Part shown: piece after piece, positions 25,354 to 33,960 of the stretch
How the letters are laid out: each line of letters begins with the position of its first letter
Numbering within the stretch: position 1 is the first letter of the stretch
Assembly (NCBI GenBank): GCA_002408085.1
Contig: DHQL01000011.1
Location: 62,001-126,000, forward strand
Direction of reading: 5' to 3'
From: Spirochaeta sp. UBA5339
Lineage (GTDB): Bacteria; Spirochaetota; Spirochaetia; DSM-2461
Length of the DNA: 64,000 bases
The notes under the pieces: model-generated
Databases searched by the model: none
The model's input: the letters and a program-made list of their open reading frames with translations, nothing else
Told to the model about the DNA's origin: nothing
Program-made: the position numbers and the translations under genes

Positions 25354-26418
25354 ATGAAAATTCGGAAAACTCTCGAATCAGTAACACCCTATGTTGCCGG
25401 AAAAACCAGGGCCGGTGCTGTCAAACTCTCATCCAATGAGAACCCTCTGGGCCCCTCACCCAGAGCCTTAAATGCAATAACCAGGGAAATGAACCATCTC
25501 CACCGCTACCCCGACGGCCGTGCGGAGCTTCTGATCGATGCTCTGGCAGAGCACTTTGACCTTAAACGGGAATGTTTTATTGCCGGCAACGGCTCAGACG
25601 AGATCTTCGCCCTTATAGCCGGAACCTACCTTGAAGAGGGACAGGAGGTTGTCACTGCAGACTCGACCTTCAGTGAGTATAACTTCTCTGGCCTTCTTTT
25701 CGGGGGCCATGTTAAGAAGGTGCCCCTCAAGGAGGGACGCTTTGACACCGAAGGTCTGCTTAATGCGGTCAATGACAAGACAAGTCTTGTTTTTATCGCC
25801 AACCCGAACAATCCCACCGGTACCATCCTCAGGTGCAGCGAAATCCGCAGCTTTATGGAGAGGCTGCCCAGGGAGGTCATACTGGTTCTGGATGAGGCCT
25901 ACGGAGAATTTGTCACACACCCCGACTTCTGCCCCGGCCGTGATCTGGTTATGGAATTCCCCAACCTGATCGTCACAAGGACCTTCTCCAAGATCTACGG
26001 GCTGGCGGGACTTCGTCTGGGATACGCCATGGGACACCCTACTCTGGTACAGGAGATCTTCCGATCCAAACAGGCCTTCAATGTGAACCTCCTGGCCCAG
26101 AAGGCGGGAGCCGAGGCCCTGAAGGACCATGAGTTTATTGAACGGACCCTGACCCTCTGCCGTGAGGGAAGAGAGTATCTCTATAAGGCTCTGGATAAGG
26201 AGGGCTTCTTCTACTACCCCAGCGAGGCGAACTTTATCTGCATCCGTGTGGTTAAGGACAGTAAAAAGGTCTTCGACTATTTCCTGAACAAGGGAATGGC
26301 CATCCGGCCGCTGGCTTCCTTCGGTCTGAACGACTGGATACGCTATACAATCGGTACAGAGGAACAGAACAGGGAGTTTATCAGTATACTGTCCTCTCTG
26401 AAATCTGCAGAGATCTGA
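25354..26418 (+). CDS. hisC: Histidinol-phosphate aminotransferase
   Basis: 354 residues, fold-type I PLP enzyme: SSNENPLGPSP near the start, AGNGSDEIF, ANPNNPTG, the lysine in TFSKIYGLAGLRLGY and a C-terminal RPL/IRYTIGT block. It converts imidazole-acetol phosphate and glutamate to histidinol phosphate; some family members also act on aromatic amino acids. No other his genes are nearby. AAGGAG precedes ATG 25354, 18 bp after the kinase stop. Confidence 0.93.
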   Translation: MKIRKTLESVTPYVAGKTRAGAVKLSSNENPLGPSPRALNAITREMNHLHRYPDGRAELLIDALAEHFDLKRECFIAGNGSDEIFALIAGTYLEEGQEVVTADSTFSEYNFSGLLFGGHVKKVPLKEGRFDTEGLLNAVNDKTSLVFIANPNNPTGTILRCSEIRSFMERLPREVILVLDEAYGEFVTHPDFCPGRDLVMEFPNLIVTRTFSKIYGLAGLRLGYAMGHPTLVQEIFRSKQAFNVNLLAQKAGAEALKDHEFIERTLTLCREGREYLYKALDKEGFFYYPSEANFICIRVVKDSKKVFDYFLNKGMAIRPLASFGLNDWIRYTIGTEEQNREFISILSSLKSAEI

Positions 26419-26470
26419 CAGGCCGGCCTGTCGGTTCTGAAGACCGGCGGGCTGCACCAAGGAGTAATCC

Positions 26471-27172
26471 ATGTACTATATGCTGACCCTTCTCCTTCTT
26501 CCCCAGGTAATCAACTTTCTCCTGGCCCTACTCCCTGCACTGATACTTCTGAACTACTTTTACAAAAAAGATCCCCGGCCTGAACCCCGCAAAACCGTTA
26601 CCAGGGCCTTTCTCCTTGGAATTGCTGCGATTCTGCCTGCCCTTGTAATTGAATTCCTCTTCTCCTGGCTGACACCCCGGGGGCTGTCCCCTCTGGTCTC
26701 TGCTGCGGTCAGAGCCTTCCTGATAGCCGCCCTGGTTGAGGAGAGCTGCAAGATGGCGGTAATCAACCGCTTTATCTACCCTCGCCCCGAATTCGATGAA
26801 GTCAACGATGGTATTGTCTATACCATGGCGGCGGGACTGGGATTCGCATTTTTCGAAAACATCCTCTACAGTCTGAACTCCGGTCATCCCTGGTCCGTTC
26901 TTCTGATAAGGGGAGTGACCTCAGTTCCTCTTCACGGCCTGGCCTCGGGTCTGATGGGCTACTATATCGGTAAGTCCAAGTTCTCCCAGAAAGATCTCCG
27001 GACAAGGGGGCTTTTATGGGCGGTTTTCTATCACGGACTATATGATTTCTTCCTCTTTACCGGATCATCTGCGGCCCTCTTCGTGATCCCCCTTCTGATA
27101 ATCCTCTACCTCCATACCCGGAGTAAGATGAAGAAGGCTGTGGATGAGGATATAAGGGAGTATCGGATCTGA
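26471..27172 (+). CDS. PrsW-family intramembrane metalloprotease
   Basis: 233 residues with about seven or eight TM helices. The family motifs are in order: EESCK near residue 94, FAFFEN near 126 and HGLASG near 156, giving the Glu and His residues of the ABC/CAAX-like intramembrane protease fold. PrsW of Bacillus cuts the anti-sigma factor RsiW; the substrate here is unknown and no anti-sigma gene adjoins. AAGGAG lies before ATG 26471. Confidence 0.88.
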   Translation: MYYMLTLLLLPQVINFLLALLPALILLNYFYKKDPRPEPRKTVTRAFLLGIAAILPALVIEFLFSWLTPRGLSPLVSAAVRAFLIAALVEESCKMAVINRFIYPRPEFDEVNDGIVYTMAAGLGFAFFENILYSLNSGHPWSVLLIRGVTSVPLHGLASGLMGYYIGKSKFSQKDLRTRGLLWAVFYHGLYDFFLFTGSSAALFVIPLLIILYLHTRSKMKKAVDEDIREYRI

Positions 27173-27227
27173 CCGCCAGGGTTCCGGCAGGGTTCGTGCA
27201 GAAAATCACTTTTTTTAAAACTATCTA

Positions 27228-27256
27228 TTGACAAATATCCGGAATAAGAATATCTT
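27228..27256 (+). promoter_or_regulatory. Promoter of tRNA-fMet copy 1
   Basis: TTGACA at 27228-27233, 17-bp spacer, TATCTT at 27251-27256, 15 bp before the tRNA. Confidence 0.75.
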
Positions 27257-27270
27257 CTTCAAGCACACGA

Positions 27271-27343
27271 CGCAGGGTGGAGCAGTTGGCAGCTCGTCGG
27301 GCTCATAACCCGAAGGCCGTAGGTTCGAGTCCTACCCCTGCTA
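27271..27343 (+). tRNA. Initiator tRNA-Met (CAT), copy 1
   Basis: 73-nt cloverleaf without an encoded CCA. Anticodon CAT sits in a TCGGG/CCCGA stem with the three consecutive G-C pairs of initiator tRNA; the first acceptor position is a C-T mismatch (initiators lack a 1-72 pair), and the D stem has the A-T pair at 11-24. T-arm TTCGAGT is intact. Confidence 0.93.
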
Positions 27344-27356
27344 AAGCTTTAAAAAG

Positions 27357-27382
27357 CAAGGATTTATTCCTTGTTTTTTTTT
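27357..27382 (+). terminator. Terminator of tRNA-fMet copy 1
   Basis: Stem CAAGGA / TCCTTG, 5-nt loop, followed by nine T residues. Confidence 0.85.
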
Positions 27383-27462
27383 GCACAGATCATCGGATTG
27401 CCCTTTTAATATGCTTTACCGGAACCCGATGGAAATTAAAAATAAAAAAAGGCATATATACA

Positions 27463-27491
27463 TTGACATTTATTCTGATAAAGAATATTGT
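27463..27491 (+). promoter_or_regulatory. Promoter of tRNA-fMet copy 2
   Basis: TTGACA at 27463-27468, 17-bp spacer, TATTGT at 27486-27491, 17 bp before the tRNA. Confidence 0.75.
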
Positions 27492-27508
27492 CTCCAAGCA
27501 ACAAACGT

Positions 27509-27581
27509 CGCAGGGTGGAGCAGTTGGCAGCTCGTCGGGCTCATAACCCGAAGGCCGTAGGTTCGAGTCCTACCCCTGCTA
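27509..27581 (+). tRNA. Initiator tRNA-Met (CAT), copy 2
   Basis: All 73 bases are identical to the copy at 27271, while the flanking promoter and terminator sequences differ, so the copies are separate transcription units rather than one recent tandem duplication of the whole unit. Confidence 0.93.
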
Positions 27582-27590
27582 AACAAAAAA

Positions 27591-27619
27591 GGCCGTATCT
27601 CAAGATACGGTCTTTTTTT
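27591..27619 (+). terminator. Terminator of tRNA-fMet copy 2
   Basis: Nine-bp stem GGCCGTATC / GATACGGTC (one G-T pair), TCAA loop, seven T residues. Confidence 0.88.
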
Positions 27620-27663
27620 ATGCCTTCAGGCAAATTCATCGAATTTCCACTATACTTTTACTG

Positions 27664-29355
27664 GTGGATAATCATACTCTCTTTCTGGTATTGATAATTG
27701 TACTTGGTATAAACATGATCTTTGCCTACTCTGTTACCTGGGGTCAGAATGATCACCGTTTCAAGGAGTGGCGTAACTCATCACTCTCACTCTTTCTTGG
27801 CTTCTCTCTTCTACTCTTTCAAAACACCCTGGCTTCTTTTATATCCATATGTATTGCCAATTATTTAATTGTTCTTGGTTTCTACATGCAGGTTTCTGCT
27901 TCCCTGATAATAGATTTTCCCGACAAAGCCTTCAGAAAGAGATTTATATTACTTCTATCTGTGTTTTTCTGGATACTATTTCCCTGGTTTACCTTTATCC
28001 ATTTCAGTACATCAGCGCGAGTAGTGGCCATATCTTTACTTCTTTTTGTAATATATAGTTGCGGAACACTACGCATGAGATCAGTCTTTACGAAGAATCT
28101 TCCTAAAAGTGCCTTTACAAGGGAACTGTTTATTCTCTTTCTCATCTCGGGAATTTTCTATCTTCTACGAGCTGTTATTACTCTGGCTGGCCCCGGGATC
28201 ATCGGTTCCCTCTTTGACAGAAACCATATCACAAGCATAAGTCTCCTCTACCCTACTATCTTTAATGTAAGCTATATCATCGCCATGTTTCTGGCAGGCA
28301 TAAAGATTCAGAATTCCCTTGTTCATAAAGAACAGGAAAAGCAGAGTGCACTCTTTCACTTCCTAAACGATACAGCAAAACACCTGAAACGCAAGGATCT
28401 CTATAAGTCTATAGAGACGATTCTGAGAGATAGCCTTGGCCTTGATACTGCAGCTATCTACCTAAAAGACTTTAATAAAGAAGCCTACACCATTGCCTAT
28501 GCCTTCAACTATTTGAAAATCCCTGGAGATAGGATCAGTACATTAAAATCCGGAGAAGGAGTCACAGGTAGAGCCGTGAATGAAGACAGGGTAATACGGA
28601 TAAAAATTGAAGATTATCCTGACAGAGAACTTGCGGAAACCTTTGCTGCCAGAGGATGCACCGAAGTAATTAGTGCTCCCCTGAGAACCCCAGACGGTAT
28701 AATTGGTGCGATTACCGCTGCATACTCAGAAAAAACAAGAAAAGTAATACTTGATCAGGATTTTTTCCGGATTTTGGCGGAGCAGATTGCTCTGGTCCTC
28801 AACAACGCCTACCTCTTTGAAAAAGTATCAAATATGGCAAGTACAGATCCCCTGACAGGACTCTTGAACAGAAGGAAACTTTTGCAGCTTCTTCAGCAGG
28901 AATCGGACAGAAGCAAACGCTACAACCTGAACCTGACCCTTGCCATGATGGATCTGGATCACTTTAAAAAGATAAATGACAAGTTTGGCCATGACAGCGG
29001 TGATACAGTCCTGGAGACTGTCAGCGCCCTGATCAGGAAGGGCTGCAGGCAGACAGATCTTATCTCCCGCTGGGGAGGTGAGGAGTTTCTTCTGATCTTT
29101 GTGGAGACCGATATAGAAGCTGCCTCGGCAGTATGTGAACGAATAAGGACCATGGTTGAATCCGCCGGTGTGCCCTGCCTTATGGGTGATAGGCTTACTG
29201 TCAGCGCGGGAGTAGCGCCCTTTGACTTTGAGCAGAGCATTGAACAGAATATCGACCTTGCGGACAAAGCCCTCTATATGGCAAAAAACAACGGAAGGAA
29301 CAGAGTGACCGCAATAAAACCACCCACGGAGGAAGGGACGGAAGAGCATTCTTGA
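27664..29355 (+). CDS. Membrane diguanylate cyclase, 7TM-GAF-GGDEF
   Basis: 563 residues from GTG 27664. About seven TM helices occupy residues 4-215, followed by a GAF-type domain (~240-385, SGEGVTGRAV) and a GGDEF domain (~395-545) with DPLTGLLNRR, DLDHFKKINDKFGH and active GGEEF. It makes c-di-GMP. No ribosome site precedes the GTG, and a TATACT box at 27651-27656 is close enough for a nearly leaderless mRNA; an internal ATG at 27715 is the alternative. The first ~900 bp are visibly AT-richer than the surrounding genes. Confidence 0.87.
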   Translation: MDNHTLFLVLIIVLGINMIFAYSVTWGQNDHRFKEWRNSSLSLFLGFSLLLFQNTLASFISICIANYLIVLGFYMQVSASLIIDFPDKAFRKRFILLLSVFFWILFPWFTFIHFSTSARVVAISLLLFVIYSCGTLRMRSVFTKNLPKSAFTRELFILFLISGIFYLLRAVITLAGPGIIGSLFDRNHITSISLLYPTIFNVSYIIAMFLAGIKIQNSLVHKEQEKQSALFHFLNDTAKHLKRKDLYKSIETILRDSLGLDTAAIYLKDFNKEAYTIAYAFNYLKIPGDRISTLKSGEGVTGRAVNEDRVIRIKIEDYPDRELAETFAARGCTEVISAPLRTPDGIIGAITAAYSEKTRKVILDQDFFRILAEQIALVLNNAYLFEKVSNMASTDPLTGLLNRRKLLQLLQQESDRSKRYNLNLTLAMMDLDHFKKINDKFGHDSGDTVLETVSALIRKGCRQTDLISRWGGEEFLLIFVETDIEAASAVCERIRTMVESAGVPCLMGDRLTVSAGVAPFDFEQSIEQNIDLADKALYMAKNNGRNRVTAIKPPTEEGTEEHS

Positions 29356-29451
29356 TGGAGAGAACGCCCTTCTCTATACTGAAAAGAACTTCAATGATTT
29401 GCAACTTAAAATACTCTGCCTGAGGTGGAGCATACAAGGAATGAAAACTGT

Positions 29452-29994
29452 ATGAAGATAATGGTAATCTCTGATATACACGGCAAGGCACCGGCCCTGA
29501 AGAAGGTGCTTGATATTTATAGAGAGGAGTCCTTTGAAAGACTCCTGATTCTGGGAGATATACTCTACCACGGTCCCCGGAACCCCCTCCCTGAAGGTTA
29601 TGCACCGGCAGAGGTTGTGGAGCTCCTTAATCCCCTGAAAACTGAGATTCTGGCAGCTCGGGGCAACTGCGACAGCGAAGTGGACCAGATGCTTCTGGAA
29701 TTCCCCATAATGGGGGACTTTGCGCAGCTGCAGCTTGGAACACTCCGCCTTGTTCTGACCCACGGACACCTTGAGGCCCCCAGAGTGGCGGCGCCACTGG
29801 CCGGAGAGCTGAGACTTTCGGGGCACACACATTTACCAGTCCTGAAAACCGAAGAGGATGTCACATTCTTCAATCCCGGTTCCATCGCCCTGCCCAAGGG
29901 GGGCAATCCTCCCTCCTACGGCATCATCGAAGGGGACCGTCTTGGGATTGTTAATCTCGACAGCCGAAAGGAATTCCTCTCACTGACCCTGTAA
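29452..29994 (+). CDS. YfcE/MJ0936-family metallophosphoesterase
   Basis: 180 residues from ATG 29452. Binuclear-metal motifs in order: SDIHG (9-13), LGDILYHG, GNCD, THGH and SGHTH. The family hydrolyses phosphodiesters such as bis-p-nitrophenyl phosphate in vitro; the natural substrate is usually unknown. A GTG at 29425 would extend the protein by nine residues, but the conserved first strand begins at MKIMVISD. Confidence 0.9.
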   Translation: MKIMVISDIHGKAPALKKVLDIYREESFERLLILGDILYHGPRNPLPEGYAPAEVVELLNPLKTEILAARGNCDSEVDQMLLEFPIMGDFAQLQLGTLRLVLTHGHLEAPRVAAPLAGELRLSGHTHLPVLKTEEDVTFFNPGSIALPKGGNPPSYGIIEGDRLGIVNLDSRKEFLSLTL

Positions 29995-30062
29995 TACTGA
30001 AAAAGGAAACAGATCTGCCTGTCTGCTTTGTTTAACTTAAAAACAAGGCAGGTATTCTTTAT

Positions 30063-30485
30063 ATGAAACTGAACAAAGGGCTTTTACTGTTTCCTTTACT
30101 CTCCCTTCTTTTTTTCTCCGGATGCACCAGTACCTCTGTAATGGGGCTTTCCAGGGCTGACCATGTCAATGAACTGGAGATCAAACTGAATAGGGAACTT
30201 GGAGAACTGAAAAACAGGGACGACAGCCGTATAAATGCCATGGAAGAAGAGATCTCCGGTCTCAGAGAGAGTCTTGGGGAGATAGAGACAATGCGCCGGG
30301 ATCTGGAGAGAGTCTCAGCAGGGCTGGATAGCGGGATGGAAGAGACTGAGGAACTGAAGAGGATGGCTGCTGACTTTGGAGCCAGACTTGAAGGAGTCCA
30401 CCGAGAGACTCTTGTTCTTCTGATCCAGGCCCTGGAAAACTATATATCCGAAGACCGGGACCAGAAGATTTCACTCTCTCCCTAA
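30063..30485 (+). CDS. Small coiled-coil lipoprotein
   Basis: 140 residues. The signal peptide ends in the lipobox LFFSGC (Cys 21), so the protein is probably lipidated. The rest is highly charged and mostly helical with heptad-like spacing (about 35-110, rich in E, L, R). No family is recognised. It converges on the nucleoside hydrolase gene with a 4-bp overlap. Confidence 0.65.
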   Translation: MKLNKGLLLFPLLSLLFFSGCTSTSVMGLSRADHVNELEIKLNRELGELKNRDDSRINAMEEEISGLRESLGEIETMRRDLERVSAGLDSGMEETEELKRMAADFGARLEGVHRETLVLLIQALENYISEDRDQKISLSP

Positions 30486-31390
30486 AGGAAGCTCTTCATC
30501 AGATCAAGAAAGAGGGTCTTAAAGGCTTCTGAATCGGGTTCAACCGCAGCCCGGCAGCAGGCGGGTACATCCTCTACCATCATGGTCTGCCCCATTGTTA
30601 CAGGGTCATCGCACTCAACCCGGATAGCCGTCTCAACCATCTGAGAGAGAGAGGGATCAATAACGCAGGCCACCGTAAAGGGATCGTGCATTCCAAGCCC
30701 CTCATATCCAACAGACTTGTAGAAACTGAGATAAAAATCCAGCATTTTTGCCAGAGGAGTCAGAACCTTTCCTCCCATGGAAGCCAGTCCCTTGACCTCT
30801 TCGGGAGAGAGAAGGACCCTGTTAGTCGCATCAAGACCGTACATATCAACGGGAACTCCCGAGGTAAAGACAATGTCCGCCGCATGGGGGTCCGCATAGA
30901 TATTAAACTCGGCAAAGTCCGTGGCGTTTCCACCTTTCAGAGCCCCGCCCATAATGATGATTTTCTTAATCTGTTCCACTGCCTCAGGATAGTCTTTCAG
31001 AAGAAGAGCGATATTGGTCAGTGGACCCAGTGCTATAATTTCAATTTTTCCGGGATGAGCCTTGATCCGGTCAATCAGCAGTTCAACGGCTGTACTGCTG
31101 CTCAGCTTCCCCTTGGCCGGCAGACTTACACCGCCCAGACCGTTATCACCATGAACATGATAGGCATGATGGGGCGCCTTGCTCAGGGGTTTACAGGCTC
31201 CTGCTGCCACTTCAATATCCTGTCCCGCCAACTCGGTCAGAGCAAGAGCATTTTCAGCCGTATTTTCAACGGGAACATTTCCCGAAACCGCCGTGATTCC
31301 AAGAACATCTATCTCATCCGAAGCAAAGGCCATCAGCAGAGCCATGGCATCATCTATGCCCGGATCGCAGTCAATCACAACTTTTTTCAT
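30482..31390 (-). CDS. Inosine/uridine-preferring nucleoside hydrolase
   Basis: 302 residues from ATG 31390 (GGAG six bases upstream). The N-terminal calcium site DCDPGIDDAMALL is diagnostic of the IunH family; VHGDNGLGG near 80 and ALGPLTN near 120 follow. It splits ribonucleosides into base and ribose for salvage in the cytoplasm. A ribokinase gene that could take up the ribose lies at 46661, though not in the same operon. Confidence 0.92.
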   Translation of the reverse strand: MKKVVIDCDPGIDDAMALLMAFASDEIDVLGITAVSGNVPVENTAENALALTELAGQDIEVAAGACKPLSKAPHHAYHVHGDNGLGGVSLPAKGKLSSSTAVELLIDRIKAHPGKIEIIALGPLTNIALLLKDYPEAVEQIKKIIIMGGALKGGNATDFAEFNIYADPHAADIVFTSGVPVDMYGLDATNRVLLSPEEVKGLASMGGKVLTPLAKMLDFYLSFYKSVGYEGLGMHDPFTVACVIDPSLSQMVETAIRVECDDPVTMGQTMMVEDVPACCRAAVEPDSEAFKTLFLDLMKSFL

Positions 31391-31423
31391 ACAAAACTCC
31401 ATATGTGGGCTCAAATTATCCTA

Positions 31424-32179
31424 CTATTCTATGATTTCAGACGGAAGTATGGCTAGGTCATCCCGGGAAATCTTTCCCTGAAGATCAGGATCTTTGGTTC
31501 TGACAAGCTCCGGAACAGCGCCGACGGCTCCGAAATGACCGTCCCTGATAATCAGGACCCCCAGAATACCCTCAATTTCTGAGAGCCTGTTCAGGACATT
31601 TTCAATATGTCCGGTATCTCTTACCGAGTTACAGCCCATTGTGGCCGCTGCATCCGCAAGAGAGGCATCTTTTGAAAAAACCGTAACCAGATCGCAGTCC
31701 CCGAAGCTGAGGGAGTGGCCCATTCTGGAGGAGGAACTGCAGACAGCCACTGGCATCATGGACGGGGTAACCCTGAGGGCCAGGTTCCGGAACTTCATAT
31801 TGCTGCCGGTATAGAGTCCCAGAACCACCTCTTCCCGGCAGTCCAGGTAGAGATCCCCTCCGTTTTCGATAATGGTCTCTTCCGACCCTGCCCCGGCAGA
31901 AGCCTCGGCGGCAAGAGCGGCCATGGTTCCCGCCACAGCCGCCATGGGGCCGATCCCTGTAAGCCGGGAGGCCTCCTGCATCCGCCTTACCGATTCTGGA
32001 AGGACATCTGAGATCAGTTCAAAGGGCTCCAGAGCCTCCTGAAACCCGGGGTGCTCTTTCAGAAAGAGTTCCAGGTTCAGGCGCTCCCTCCGGATGCACT
32101 CAGCAGTCCGGTCAAAGGCGCCGCTCATAATGTGAAAATGGGCATCTTTATGGTGAAATTCTCTGATATTTCTTTTCAT
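31424..32179 (-). CDS. UPF0280/COG2122 protein (sulfide assimilation, ApbE-like fold)
   Basis: 251 residues from ATG 32179. The Gly-rich segment GPMAAVAGTMAALAAEA and the ENGGDLYLD motif are those of UPF0280, a family distantly related to ApbE. In methanogens a COG2122 protein improves sulfide incorporation into homocysteine, and the gene travels with COG1900 and a NIL-ferredoxin. Both of those lie directly upstream here. An upstream in-frame start at 32296 would run into the ferredoxin gene and is not favoured. Confidence 0.85.
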   Translation of the reverse strand: MKRNIREFHHKDAHFHIMSGAFDRTAECIRRERLNLELFLKEHPGFQEALEPFELISDVLPESVRRMQEASRLTGIGPMAAVAGTMAALAAEASAGAGSEETIIENGGDLYLDCREEVVLGLYTGSNMKFRNLALRVTPSMMPVAVCSSSSRMGHSLSFGDCDLVTVFSKDASLADAAATMGCNSVRDTGHIENVLNRLSEIEGILGVLIIRDGHFGAVGAVPELVRTKDPDLQGKISRDDLAILPSEIIE

Positions 32180-32232
32180 GATACTTGAGCCGCATCCCGT
32201 CTCGAGTCTCTCAGGCAAAGCCTCCGGCTTTC

Positions 32233-32658
32233 CTAGAACAGGGAGTGTACGGCACCGAAGGGGCAGACCTTGATACAGCTCAGACACTCGATACACTCAT
32301 CGGTGTTGAAGACAATCTCCATGGTCTTTCTGTCGGGAATGGACAGGGCCCCTGTGGGACAGTGGGGAATACAGCTGCCGCACTGGGCACAGCTCTCACT
32401 GTCCCAGGTCAAACCCTTGCGGGCCGTATCGATCTTGATATCCAGGGAGCGGATAAAATTCTCTCCCTTCTCTATATTCTCCTCGGTTCCCGTCACATCA
32501 AGTACCAGATAGCCCTCTTCCTCGGGAGTCACACGGGCCCGGAAGATATTGATAACCAGATCATAATCCTTTACCAGATGGTAGACGATTGGCTTCTCAG
32601 TCTCGCACTCGGGGAAGTAGAGCATCAGTTTTCTTGTTACCTTTGTATCACTGCTCAT
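32233..32658 (-). CDS. NIL-domain ferredoxin
   Basis: 141 residues: an N-terminal NIL (ACT-like) domain to ~80, then two 4Fe-4S motifs, CAQCGSCIPHCPTGAL and CIECLSCIKVCPFGAV. It is the partner of the COG1900 enzyme in the anaerobic aspartate-semialdehyde-to-homocysteine route, presumably providing electrons or a sulfur-transfer cluster. The start overlaps the stop of the COG1900 gene by one base. Confidence 0.92.
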   Translation of the reverse strand: MSSDTKVTRKLMLYFPECETEKPIVYHLVKDYDLVINIFRARVTPEEEGYLVLDVTGTEENIEKGENFIRSLDIKIDTARKGLTWDSESCAQCGSCIPHCPTGALSIPDRKTMEIVFNTDECIECLSCIKVCPFGAVHSLF

Positions 32659-33839
32659 CAGTCACTCTCCTTCATGGGTTTCATACCCTGTTCTACGGGA
32701 AGGGGGCTGATGGGAGCGGTGAGATGAAACTTCCCGCTTCTGATCTCCTCCTGCAGCATACCGGCGATCTTCCTTGCTTTGGCATAGGATGAGAGACTTC
32801 CGGCCTCAACCTTTTTTCCAAGGATCTCAACGGATCCGGACTTCAGCTCTTCATAGTTTACAGAAGCCAGGACCTTTCCGGTCCGCTCGGGATAGTCCGT
32901 GGAGTAGTCGATTACCTGGGCCTTGATATCCCTGTCCCGAATGGTTGTCTGAAGGAGCGTCTCTTCATCCAGTACGGGAATGGGAATGCCCACACCCACA
33001 GACAGGGAAGTGCCATAACCCCTGAGGCTGACACCTCTGACAAACTCGGGGTCCATCTTCTTCATATCACCTGTCAAGGCAAGGGTTCCCGCCCCCTCTG
33101 ACGGAACACCGAGACGGCCCCGCTCACAGCTGGGTGAGTGCTGGGTTCCCTCGGCGTAGACATGGCCCTGGGCACCGGCAAGCCAGATTCTGGTTCCCAC
33201 ACCGATGGTTCGGTAGAAGGGATCATTCAGCAGTGGGGAGAGCTGCCCGGCGGAAGAGTAGCCGCAGTTTTTCATACCCGGTTTCAGATATCCCAGGTAG
33301 GTGTATATGGGTTTGTCCGAGGCATTGATGGCCACGTTGTAGTTCTGATAACAGTTGCGGGGGTTAACCATAACCGCCTGATTGAGATCGTCGATTGTAA
33401 AGCTGACTCTTTTCTCTCTCAAGGGGTAGTCATCGGTACCGTAGGAGAGGGCAAAGAGCTGTACCTCCTTCCGGGCCACAAGCTTCTCCATCACATGACC
33501 GCCGCCGAAACGGAACTCTCCGGGGTAGTCGATATTTGCCGGATCGTTGGTTCTGAGCTGGGTGGCGCCAAGGAAGAGATCCACCGCAGCAACGCCTGCA
33601 TAGGCACTTACATCGTCAAGCCAGGCTTCGGTAATCCGCATCTTCGGTTTGGAGTGGCCGAAGTTCAGAAAGCAGCCGGAGGAGCACATGGGGCCGAAAG
33701 TGGCGGTTGTAACCACATCAACCTCTTTTGCAGCCGCGGTGGCCCCCTTTTTGTCCACGTAGTCGATTATCTCCTCGGCGGTGAGAACCACCGCCTTGCC
33801 GGAGCTGATTTTTTCATTTATCTCTTCGATGGTTTTCAT
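32658..33839 (-). CDS. Homocysteine biosynthesis protein (COG1900/DUF39, HcyBio)
   Basis: 393 residues. Recognised by TFGPMCSSGCFLNFG near 47-61 (Cys52 and Cys56), GEFRFGGGHVMEKL, NPRNCYQNYNVA and RGYGTSLSVGVGIPIPVLDEE. With the NIL-ferredoxin it forms homocysteine from aspartate semialdehyde and sulfide in methanogens and some anaerobic bacteria, replacing the O-acyl-homoserine route. There are no C-terminal CBS domains, which some archaeal members carry. It is first in a three-gene minus-strand operon. Confidence 0.9.
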   Translation of the reverse strand: MKTIEEINEKISSGKAVVLTAEEIIDYVDKKGATAAAKEVDVVTTATFGPMCSSGCFLNFGHSKPKMRITEAWLDDVSAYAGVAAVDLFLGATQLRTNDPANIDYPGEFRFGGGHVMEKLVARKEVQLFALSYGTDDYPLREKRVSFTIDDLNQAVMVNPRNCYQNYNVAINASDKPIYTYLGYLKPGMKNCGYSSAGQLSPLLNDPFYRTIGVGTRIWLAGAQGHVYAEGTQHSPSCERGRLGVPSEGAGTLALTGDMKKMDPEFVRGVSLRGYGTSLSVGVGIPIPVLDEETLLQTTIRDRDIKAQVIDYSTDYPERTGKVLASVNYEELKSGSVEILGKKVEAGSLSSYAKARKIAGMLQEEIRSGKFHLTAPISPLPVEQGMKPMKESD

Positions 33840-33960
33840 AGTTTTCCAGAGTACCTGAGATAGGAAAAAAAAGCGAGCTATTCTTTACTTTTCATCCTCT
33901 GACGGAGGGCGGCAGAGGGAGCCGGCCCCGGCCGCCCCAAAAGCTCAATTATCGGGCCGT

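Noticed and set aside
27271..27581. Repeat array or CRISPR-like spacing of the two identical 73-bp units
   Set aside because: The units are intact tRNA genes with anticodon CAT; only two copies, and no spacer array.
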